Shown piece by piece: positions 17,175-23,966 of a stretch of DNA of 32,791 bases. The stretch lies in NCBI GenBank assembly GCA_947600345.1, contig CANQGC010000002.1, positions 1 through 32,791 on the forward strand, read 5' to 3'. Source of the DNA: an uncultured Clostridia bacterium. Its GTDB lineage: Bacteria; Bacillota; Clostridia; Christensenellales; Aristaeellaceae. A program made the position numbers and the translations under genes. Position 1 is the first letter of the stretch; each line of letters opens with the position of its first letter. The notes below the pieces were generated by a model. That model did no database searches. It saw nothing but the letters and a program-made list of their open reading frames with translations, and was not told where the DNA came from.

Positions 17175-18443
17175 ATGAAGGAGTTGAAATGGAAACCCCT
17201 GCGGGGAGCGTGGGCGCTGGCGCTGGCGGCGATGCTGGGCGTCGGCCTGGCCTCGCCGGGCGTGCGGGCGCTGGGAGCGCTGCCGGAGCGGCTTTCGCTG
17301 GCGGCGGGCTCCAACGCGGCGCTGGAGCTGGCGATCCCGGGCAGCGCGCAGCTCGACTCGGGCAGCACGGACGCCAGGCTCACGCGCAGGGACGGAGGCA
17401 TTGAGATCGAAGCGGGCGACACCTGCGGCAGCGGCAGCCTGATCTTCAAGCTGCTGGGCATACCGGTCAAGCAGGTGGAGCTGGAGGTCAACGAGGAGCG
17501 GCGGCTGATTCCCGGCGGAGCGTCGGTGGGCATCGCCGTCGAGACGGAGGGCCTGGTGGTGGTCGGCACCTCCGACCTGGGAAGGAGCGCGAGCCCCGCG
17601 CGGCTGGCGGGGCTCAACTCCGGGGACGTGATCACGCGGGTCAACGGCGCGGACGTGCGCTCGGCGGCGGAGCTGGCGTCGCAGCTCAGCGCGGGCGAGC
17701 CCGCGGCGGTGACGGTCATGCGCGACGGCAGTGAGCGCACGCTCACGCTCACGCCCGTGGCCGATCCCCGGGACGGCAGCCTGCGCATCGGCGCCTGGGT
17801 GCGCTCGAGCACCGCGGGAGTGGGCACTTTGACCTACGTGGATCCCGAGACGGGCAGCTTCGGCGCGCTGGGCCACGCCATCTCCGACGTGGACACGGGA
17901 ATCACGCTGCCCGTGGCGGACGGCGGCATCTACCAGTGCGACGTGGTGGAGGTGCGCAGGGGGGAGCGCGGCGCTCCCGGCGAGATCGTGGGCGACTTCC
18001 TGGCCCGGCAGGAGCAGATCGGCGAGATCACGTCGAACTGCGCCTACGGCATCTTCGGCGAAGGCTGCGACGGGAAGGCGATCGATTCGCCCTATCCCGA
18101 GGGCCTGCCGGTGGGGAGCTGGAGCCTGATGCACACGGGCGAGGCGCAGATCCTGACCACCGTGGACGATGCGGTGCGCGCCTACGATTGTGAGATCGAG
18201 CAGATCGCGCCCAACGGCGCGCGCGATACCCGCTCCATCGTGGTGCACGTGACCGACCCGGCGCTCCTGGCCCGCACCGGCGGCATCGTGCAGGGCATGT
18301 CGGGCAGCCCGATTTTGCAGGACGGAAGGATCGTGGGCGCCGTTACGCACGTGTTCGTCAACGATCCGACCCGGGGCTACGGCATCGGCATCGAGGCGAT
18401 GCTCGACGCCGCCCCGGCCGCGGAGGATTCCGCGGCTACATAG
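17175..18443 (+). CDS. spoIVB: SpoIVB sporulation serine protease (PDZ domain, S55 family)
   Basis: In Bacillus, SpoIVB is secreted from the forespore and cleaves SpoIVFA, which releases SpoIVFB to process pro-sigma-K. This protein has 422 residues, close to the Bacillus length. It has an N-terminal membrane segment (about 11-30), a PDZ domain (about 115-195, with PARLAGLNSGDVITRVNG), and an S55 peptidase domain. The residues H234 (GALGHAISD), D361 (HVTDPALL) and S378 (QGMSGSPI) occupy nearly the same positions as the Bacillus triad His236-Asp363-Ser378. ATG 17175 is chosen because GGGGG (17159-17163) lies 11 nt upstream; in-frame ATG 17157 is possible. spo0A, the usual neighbour, is not downstream. 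Confidence 0.95.
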   Translation: MKELKWKPLRGAWALALAAMLGVGLASPGVRALGALPERLSLAAGSNAALELAIPGSAQLDSGSTDARLTRRDGGIEIEAGDTCGSGSLIFKLLGIPVKQVELEVNEERRLIPGGASVGIAVETEGLVVVGTSDLGRSASPARLAGLNSGDVITRVNGADVRSAAELASQLSAGEPAAVTVMRDGSERTLTLTPVADPRDGSLRIGAWVRSSTAGVGTLTYVDPETGSFGALGHAISDVDTGITLPVADGGIYQCDVVEVRRGERGAPGEIVGDFLARQEQIGEITSNCAYGIFGEGCDGKAIDSPYPEGLPVGSWSLMHTGEAQILTTVDDAVRAYDCEIEQIAPNGARDTRSIVVHVTDPALLARTGGIVQGMSGSPILQDGRIVGAVTHVFVNDPTRGYGIGIEAMLDAAPAAEDSAAT

Positions 18444-18461
18444 CCGGTGCCCGGCGCGGGC

Positions 18462-21400
18462 CTACTTCGGGCGGCGGATCTTGTATTTGCGAGAGGTGTA
18501 ATAGCTCTTGTCGCGGATCGAGGTGGAGACGCAGTTGGAGTAGAGGTCGTCTCCGCCGCCGCCCTGCTCGATGACCACGAACTGGTCGCGGGCCGCGTTG
18601 GTGTAGTAGAGGAACATCACCACGTGGTGGCCGCCGGAGCAGATCAGGTCGCCGGGGCGCATCTTGTCCCAGGTGTTGATGGTCTTGTAGTAGCTGGCGT
18701 CGGCGATGCCGTTGGTGGTATCGCTGTTGCGCCCGCTGCCGTAGCCCCACAGCGCCATCGAGCAGTAGCTGGAGCAGTCGCTGCCGGGATATTCGCGGCT
18801 GGTGAAGCTGTTGGTGGTGCGGTAGTGGTCGCCCTCCGGCACGACGAAGCCCTTGTTGATCAGCCGCTGCGGGTAGTAGGTGCGGTGGTACTGGGTGTAG
18901 GGCATGCCGAAGTAGTAGGTGTCCTTCTTGAAGTCCTTCTCTCCGCCCTCGGAGTTCGCGGCCTTCCAGTAGCGCTTGAGGGAATTGGGGCTCCAGGGGA
19001 AGGCGAACATGTCGAAGGCGCGGTCGATGGCATTCAGGCGCTTGTTGTACTCGGAATCGCTGATGCCATCATTGGCCGAGACCTCGTTGAGCTCCGCGTA
19101 GGCGGACTCGCGCACCGCCTGGATCTGCCGCATGTTGGAGGCGATGGTGGAGGGATCCTTGGTGCGGTGCTCCGGCATGACCAGGCAGCGGTAATGGGAG
19201 AGCACCACCACCTTAAACTTTACCGCCGAGAGCTTGGGGTTGCTCGCGGATGTGCCGGTGATGGTCACGCGCCCGGGGGATACGGCCAGTATCGAGCCGT
19301 CGCTCTGCACGCGGGCGATCTCCGCGTTGGAGGAGGTCCACTGCATCCGGGGATCGACGCCCTCGGGGAACACGTAGAGCTCGGGCGCGTAGCTGTCGCC
19401 CGCCTCCAGATAGACCGGCGACTGGCCCGCGAACTTCAGCAGCGCGGGGGCGCTGAGATCCTCCAGCACCCAGACCGTGGTCTTGGCGCTCACCTTCTTC
19501 GGCGTGTTTTTGGTGGTGACGGTGACCTCGCAGCGGCCGACCTTTTTGGGCGTGATCCAGCCGGTGTCGGCGTCGATGGCGAAGAAGCCCTTCTTCTTGT
19601 TCGCGCCGCTGAGTGCAAACGTCAGGTCCGCCGCGGAGTTTTCGGGCAGGAACGCCACCGGGAGCTGCGCGCCCTCGGTGTTCAGCTGCACGGCGAAGTT
19701 CTCCGGCAGCTGGATTGCCTCCGGCGTGGGCACGACGTCGATGGGGAAGTCGCGGTACAGGCCCTCCACATGGGTGTAGGCGCGGATGACGGCCTCGCCC
19801 TCCCGCAGGGCGGCGATGTGGATTCCATCTTCGATCGCCACGATCCCCTCGCCGGAGATCAGCTCGAAGCGCAGCGAGGTGTGCGCGCCCTCGGGCGTCA
19901 GCGCGTATTTGGGCGTGAAGCTCTCCTGGCCCACGCTGATGCGCTGGGGCTCCTCGAATTCGATGTCCTCGGGCGCGGGCACGACGGTCACTTCGCAGCG
20001 CGCACTCTTGCCGTTGTGGGTGGTGACGGTGATGATCGCCGCGCCCTCCGAGGCGGCGGTGATCGTGCCGTCCGGCGCGACGGTGGCGATTTCCTCGTCG
20101 TCGCTCTCGTAGCGCAGCGTGGTGGCGCTGTTCTTCGTGATCGTCGGGTGGAGCGTGAAGGTCTCGCCCACGCCCAGCGTCAGCTTCTGCTCCCCGGCGT
20201 CGAGGCTCACCTTGCTGGGCTTCTTCTTGACGTTGACGCTCAGACTGACGCTCACGCCGTTCTGGGCGGTGATGGTGATGGCAGCCTTGCCCGTCTTCTT
20301 GCCCTGCACCAGGCCGTCGGCGCTCACGGAGGCGCGGCTGGCCTTGCTGGACTTGTAGCTGTAGGTCGCGGCGCAGCCCTCGGGCACGACCTCCGGAAGG
20401 ATCTGGTAGCTGTCGCCCACGCCGAGGTCGATGCTCTTCTCGGGCAGCAGCAGCTCCTCGGGGGCGGGAACGACCCGCAGCGGCGCCGTGGCGGAGACGC
20501 CCTCCGCGTAGGTGTAGGCCTCCAGCGTGCCGATACCGGCGGTCTTCGCCAGAACGTTGCCGTCCGCGTCGACGGTGGCGACGTCCCTTCCGCTGCCGTC
20601 CGCGGCCTGGGAGTCGATCACCCGGTATCGAATCAGGCCGGCGCTGCCCTCGTTCAGCGCGGCCACGATCCTGCCGGTGGAGTTCACGCCCAGCTCCTCG
20701 GGGGCCTCGACGATGCGCATGGATTCGGGCCGGGGCAGGACCTCGATGGTCACGGCCTTGGCCCTCTTGTTGTTGTGGGTGACGGCGTTGAGGGAGAACG
20801 TTCCGACGCTGTGGGCGGTGATCTGCCCCGCTTCATCGACGGTGGCGATGCCCCACTGCTCCTCCGGGATGGAGAAGGAAACCGTGCCCGCGGAGCCGGA
20901 GGTCAGCTTGTAGCCCGGCTGGAGCGTCTCGCCCACGCCCAGCTGGTTGCGGTCGACGGAGATGCTGACCTTCGACGGGGCCTTCTTGACGGTGATGGTG
21001 AGCTCCGCCCTGAGCTTGCCGTTGTAGGTGGTGGCGGTGATCTTCGCCTTGCCGGCCTTCTTGGCGGTGACCACGCCGTCGGCGCTCACCGACGCCACGG
21101 AGGGCTTGCTGGACTTGCAGCTGAGCTCATAGCTGCCCTCGAAGGGCGCGTCGCCCATCCGCAGCGCGGAGATGAGCCGGAGCGTTTCCCTGACGCCGAT
21201 CGTGGTCCTGCCGCCCTCGGCCTCCAGCACCAGCTCGGTGGGGGCGGGCACGATGGTCACGGAGAGGCTGGCCTCGACGCCGTTGTAGGCGGCGGCGGTG
21301 ATCTCCGCATCGCCCACGCCCACGGCGCGGATCTCGCCGCTGTCGGGATCGACCTCGGCGACCTTCGGATTCGAGCTGCGGAAGCTGAGCTTGCCCGCGG

Positions 21401-22940
21401 CGCCCTCGCTGAGCGCCCACTCGGGCGTGCAGCTGTCGCCCATGCCGATGGTCAGCGGCTCGGAGGGCGGTATCACGGCGGTGGGCGCGGCCTTGACCTC
21501 GATGGTGGCCTTCGCCTTCTTGCCGTTGTAGGTCTGCAGGTTGAGCGTGAAGGAGCCCTGCCTGTGGGCGGTGACCGCGCCGTCCTCGCCGACGCTGGCG
21601 ATGTCCCGCTGCTCCTCCGGGATGGAAACGCTGACCCTGCCCGCCGCGGAGGAGGGGGAGAGGGCGTAGTTCGCCCGCATGGTCTCGCCCACGCCCATCT
21701 CCCTGCGCGCGCCGCTCAGGAGGATCTTCGTGGGCGCCTTCTTGACGGTGACCGGGATCTCGACCCGAAGCTTCTTGTCCTTCGTCTCGAGGATCAGCGT
21801 CGTCTTGCCGGTCTTCTTGGCGGTGAGGTTGCCATCCTGATCGCCCACGATGGGGCCACGGGGCTGGGCGTCGTAGGTCATTTCGACCGGGGCGGCGCCC
21901 TCCGGCTCCAGCGTGTAGTCGATGTGGAACTTCTCGCCCTTCCCCAGCACCAGCTCCGTGACGGAGGGCACGATGGCCCTGGCGGCGACGCCGCCGGCCG
22001 CGCGCTCCAGCTCACTGAGAGAGGTCCGCAGGGAGACCTCGGCGCGGCAGCCGCTTTCGGATACGGTGGCCTGCGCCTCCGGGGCGAGCTCCCACAGGAG
22101 GCCGGGCAGCACCTCGGCGACGCTGAGCGCCTCGCCGGCGTTGTAGAGGGAGAGCGCGCCTTCGCCCGCCTCCAGCGCCTCCGCCAGCAGCGCGCGCAGC
22201 TCATCCGCCCCGTCGAAGGCGCGGCAGCCGAGCTCCCGGACGAAGTAGCTGTTCCGCGCGCCCGCACAGGCGGGAAGCTCCGCGGACCAGGCGTGGTCCC
22301 GGGCCATCGCGGCGTCGCTCAGGCCGAAGTGCGCGCCGAAGCCGTCGGGGCCGTCGTCGCGGAAGGCGTCGATGTGCGTCCACTCGCCTTCGAGCTTCGC
22401 CAGGTTCCAGGCATCCCCGTCTCCCTCGACGACCGCGCACTCGATGCCCGCCGCGCCCAGCAGCGAGGCGTAGGCCCGGGCGTAGCCCAGCGGGGAGCCG
22501 CTCAGGTTCATCATCGCGTAGAGGGGGTCGTCCGATTCGCCACGCTCGAAGTTGATGATCACGGCCTCGTACAGCCACAGGGCGCGCTCGTAGTCGCCGC
22601 GAACGCCGTCGGCGTCCATGTCCGACACCCAGCCCGAGGCCAGCGCCTCCAGCTCGCCGTCGCCGTCCGGCGCGGAAACCTCGTCCGTCGAGGGCGCCTC
22701 CGCGTCCCCGGCGGGCGGCTGCGCGCCGTCATCGGCTTCAACGCCGCCCTCATCCGGCTCCTCGGGCGCGGGGGGAAGCTCGCCCGTCTCCTCGATCTCC
22801 GCGATTTGCATCTCGACCGCGGACTCCGTCAGGACGGTTTCATCCGCCGACGCGCGAAGCACGCTCGCGGGCGCGTCGGTGAACAGCAAAACAGCGCACA
22901 GCAGCGCGCTGAGCAGACGCGTCATTCGCCTTCGATCCAT
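18462..22940 (-). CDS. Secreted protein: degenerate transglutaminase-like domain, eleven Ig-like domains, NlpC/P60-like C-terminus
   Basis: This protein has 1492 residues. A signal peptide (about 1-32) and an acidic Pro-rich spacer lead to a transglutaminase-like region (about 115-225). Its core motifs survive as GSPLGYARAYASLLGAAGIE, GDAWN and WTHIDAF, but Pro150 replaces the catalytic Cys and Asp176 the catalytic His. Eleven bacterial Ig-like (Big_2-type) domains of about 80 residues run from about 325 to 1235, with recurring ITATTYNGK-like ends and KKAP or PAP linkers. After a linker, SDCSSYCSMALWGYG (Cys1389) and MRPGDLICSGGHHVVMF (His1438/1439) resemble an NlpC/P60 cysteine peptidase that would cut peptidoglycan stem peptides. 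ATG 22940 has GGGGGAGGA 6 nt upstream. It converges on spoIVB with an 18-nt gap. Confidence 0.85.
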   Translation of the reverse strand: MDRRRMTRLLSALLCAVLLFTDAPASVLRASADETVLTESAVEMQIAEIEETGELPPAPEEPDEGGVEADDGAQPPAGDAEAPSTDEVSAPDGDGELEALASGWVSDMDADGVRGDYERALWLYEAVIINFERGESDDPLYAMMNLSGSPLGYARAYASLLGAAGIECAVVEGDGDAWNLAKLEGEWTHIDAFRDDGPDGFGAHFGLSDAAMARDHAWSAELPACAGARNSYFVRELGCRAFDGADELRALLAEALEAGEGALSLYNAGEALSVAEVLPGLLWELAPEAQATVSESGCRAEVSLRTSLSELERAAGGVAARAIVPSVTELVLGKGEKFHIDYTLEPEGAAPVEMTYDAQPRGPIVGDQDGNLTAKKTGKTTLILETKDKKLRVEIPVTVKKAPTKILLSGARREMGVGETMRANYALSPSSAAGRVSVSIPEEQRDIASVGEDGAVTAHRQGSFTLNLQTYNGKKAKATIEVKAAPTAVIPPSEPLTIGMGDSCTPEWALSEGAAGKLSFRSSNPKVAEVDPDSGEIRAVGVGDAEITAAAYNGVEASLSVTIVPAPTELVLEAEGGRTTIGVRETLRLISALRMGDAPFEGSYELSCKSSKPSVASVSADGVVTAKKAGKAKITATTYNGKLRAELTITVKKAPSKVSISVDRNQLGVGETLQPGYKLTSGSAGTVSFSIPEEQWGIATVDEAGQITAHSVGTFSLNAVTHNNKRAKAVTIEVLPRPESMRIVEAPEELGVNSTGRIVAALNEGSAGLIRYRVIDSQAADGSGRDVATVDADGNVLAKTAGIGTLEAYTYAEGVSATAPLRVVPAPEELLLPEKSIDLGVGDSYQILPEVVPEGCAATYSYKSSKASRASVSADGLVQGKKTGKAAITITAQNGVSVSLSVNVKKKPSKVSLDAGEQKLTLGVGETFTLHPTITKNSATTLRYESDDEEIATVAPDGTITAASEGAAIITVTTHNGKSARCEVTVVPAPEDIEFEEPQRISVGQESFTPKYALTPEGAHTSLRFELISGEGIVAIEDGIHIAALREGEAVIRAYTHVEGLYRDFPIDVVPTPEAIQLPENFAVQLNTEGAQLPVAFLPENSAADLTFALSGANKKKGFFAIDADTGWITPKKVGRCEVTVTTKNTPKKVSAKTTVWVLEDLSAPALLKFAGQSPVYLEAGDSYAPELYVFPEGVDPRMQWTSSNAEIARVQSDGSILAVSPGRVTITGTSASNPKLSAVKFKVVVLSHYRCLVMPEHRTKDPSTIASNMRQIQAVRESAYAELNEVSANDGISDSEYNKRLNAIDRAFDMFAFPWSPNSLKRYWKAANSEGGEKDFKKDTYYFGMPYTQYHRTYYPQRLINKGFVVPEGDHYRTTNSFTSREYPGSDCSSYCSMALWGYGSGRNSDTTNGIADASYYKTINTWDKMRPGDLICSGGHHVVMFLYYTNAARDQFVVIEQGGGGDDLYSNCVSTSIRDKSYYTSRKYKIRRPK

Positions 22941-22980
22941 AGGGCATCCTCCCCCTGCTATAAAAATCCTATGTAACCAT

Positions 22981-23009
22981 ATTGTAGCACATATTTAATA
23001 TCTATACAA
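22981..23009 (-). promoter_or_regulatory. Promoter of the Ig-like/NlpC gene
   Basis: On the minus strand, -35 TTGTAT (23009-23004) and -10 TACAAT (22986-22981) are spaced by 17 nt, and TGC before the -10 gives an extended element. The strong ribosome site begins about 25 nt downstream. Confidence 0.78.
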
Positions 23010-23049
23010 GGGTTTGGAAACAACATTTTGGCGAAATATGCGGCAAATT

Positions 23050-23099
23050 CCCGGCGGAACTGTGGCGGAATGAAGATAGAAATTTTCCGCCGGGTTTTT
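23050..23099 (+). terminator. Orphan intrinsic terminator upstream of araD
   Basis: CCCGGCGGAA (23050-23059) pairs perfectly with TTCCGCCGGG (23085-23094), and five T follow (23095-23099). The 25-nt loop is larger than usual. No gene upstream on the plus strand ends here: the neighbour is divergent. It may end a short RNA or form part of an araD leader. Confidence 0.55.
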
Positions 23100-23110
23100 G
23101 TGCGGAAACC

Positions 23111-23139
23111 GTGCAAAAGTAAAAGAAATGTTGTATAAT
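23111..23139 (+). promoter_or_regulatory. Candidate promoter of araD
   Basis: -10 TATAAT (23134-23139) is perfect. The -35 GTGCAA (23111-23116), 17 nt upstream, is weak, so an activator or another upstream promoter may be involved. It lies just after the orphan terminator. Confidence 0.58.
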
Positions 23140-23185
23140 GGAGGCAGCGACTAAAGCACCGATCAAAGCGAAGGAGATGGAGAAC

Positions 23186-23881
23186 ATGCTTGAACAGCTC
23201 AAGAAGGACGTATACGAGGCCAACATGGAGCTGCCCCGCCGGGGCCTGATCACCTACACCTGGGGCAACGTCAGCGGCCGCGATCCGGAGACCGGGCTCT
23301 TCGTCATCAAGCCTAGCGGCGTGGACTACGACAAGCTGAGCCCGGACGACATGGTCGTCGTCGATCTGGACGGCAAGGTGGTGGAGGGCAGGTACCGCCC
23401 CTCCTCGGACACGCCCACCCACGTGGAGCTCTATAAGAAGTATCCGGAGATCGGCGGCATCGTGCACACCCACTCGCCGGAGGCGACCTCCTGGGCCCAG
23501 GCGGGCCGCGACATTCCGCTCTACGGCACCACCCACGCCGACTACTTCTACGGCCCGATCCCCTGCGCCCGGAGCCTGACCAGGGAGGAGATCGAGGGCG
23601 AGTACGAGAAGAACACCGGCCTGGTGATCATCGAGACCTTCGAGACCCGGGGCATCAACCCGGTCTACACGCCCGGCGTGCTCTGCGTCAACCACGGCCC
23701 CTTCACCTGGGGCAAGGATGCCGCCGAGGCGGTGCACAACGCCGTGGTGCTGGAGGAGGTCGCCAAGATGGCCACCAAGACCGAGCTGATCAACCCCAAG
23801 GTGCGCACCGCGCCCGACACCATCCGCGACAAGCACTTCTTCCGCAAGCACGGCGCGAACGCCTACTACGGACAGAAGTGA
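23186..23881 (+). CDS. araD: L-ribulose-5-phosphate 4-epimerase (class II aldolase family)
   Basis: AraD converts L-ribulose 5-phosphate to D-xylulose 5-phosphate, feeding arabinose into the pentose phosphate pathway. The 231 residues equal E. coli AraD in length and match from the N-terminus ([20 protein letters not shown]). Zinc ligands are H94 and H96 (IVHTHSPEA) and H170 (CVNHGPF). D119 (THADYFYG) and Y228 correspond to catalytic D120 and Y229 of E. coli. Related aldolases such as RhaD share the fold, but the length and C-terminus favour AraD. ATG 23186 is chosen because AAGGAG (23171-23176) is 9 nt upstream; an earlier in-frame ATG at 23138 overlaps the -10 box. A rhamnosidase gene follows after 85 nt. 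Confidence 0.92.
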   Translation: MLEQLKKDVYEANMELPRRGLITYTWGNVSGRDPETGLFVIKPSGVDYDKLSPDDMVVVDLDGKVVEGRYRPSSDTPTHVELYKKYPEIGGIVHTHSPEATSWAQAGRDIPLYGTTHADYFYGPIPCARSLTREEIEGEYEKNTGLVIIETFETRGINPVYTPGVLCVNHGPFTWGKDAAEAVHNAVVLEEVAKMATKTELINPKVRTAPDTIRDKHFFRKHGANAYYGQK

Positions 23882-23886
23882 GCTCC

Positions 23887-23943
23887 ATCCGGCGAAGTAC
23901 GGCCGGATCGACAGCCCGGGGGCCCGCGCCGGACGCGGGCCCC
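23887..23943 (+). other. Two tandem hairpins between araD and the rhamnosidase gene
   Basis: ATCCGGC (23887-23893) pairs with GCCGGAT (23902-23908). GGGGCCCGCG (23919-23928) pairs with CGCGGGCCCC (23934-23943) around a 5-nt loop. No T run follows, so these look like mRNA-processing or stabilising stems, or a pause site, inside an operon rather than a terminator. Confidence 0.6.
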
Positions 23944-23966
23944 GATAGGGGAGGTAAAACGAAGAT

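Noticed and set aside
17164-17178. A four-codon leader ORF (ATG ATT CTA ATA TGA) whose stop overlaps the spoIVB start as ATGA.
   Set aside because: The purine run directly abuts its ATG, so it could not serve as its ribosome site; the overlap is probably chance.
18447-22976. A 1509-codon plus-strand open frame opposite the Ig-like/NlpC protein.
   Set aside because: It mirrors the minus gene almost exactly, shows Gly/His/Arg-rich low-complexity translation and no domain. The minus-strand gene has a signal peptide, Ig repeats, promoter and ribosome site.
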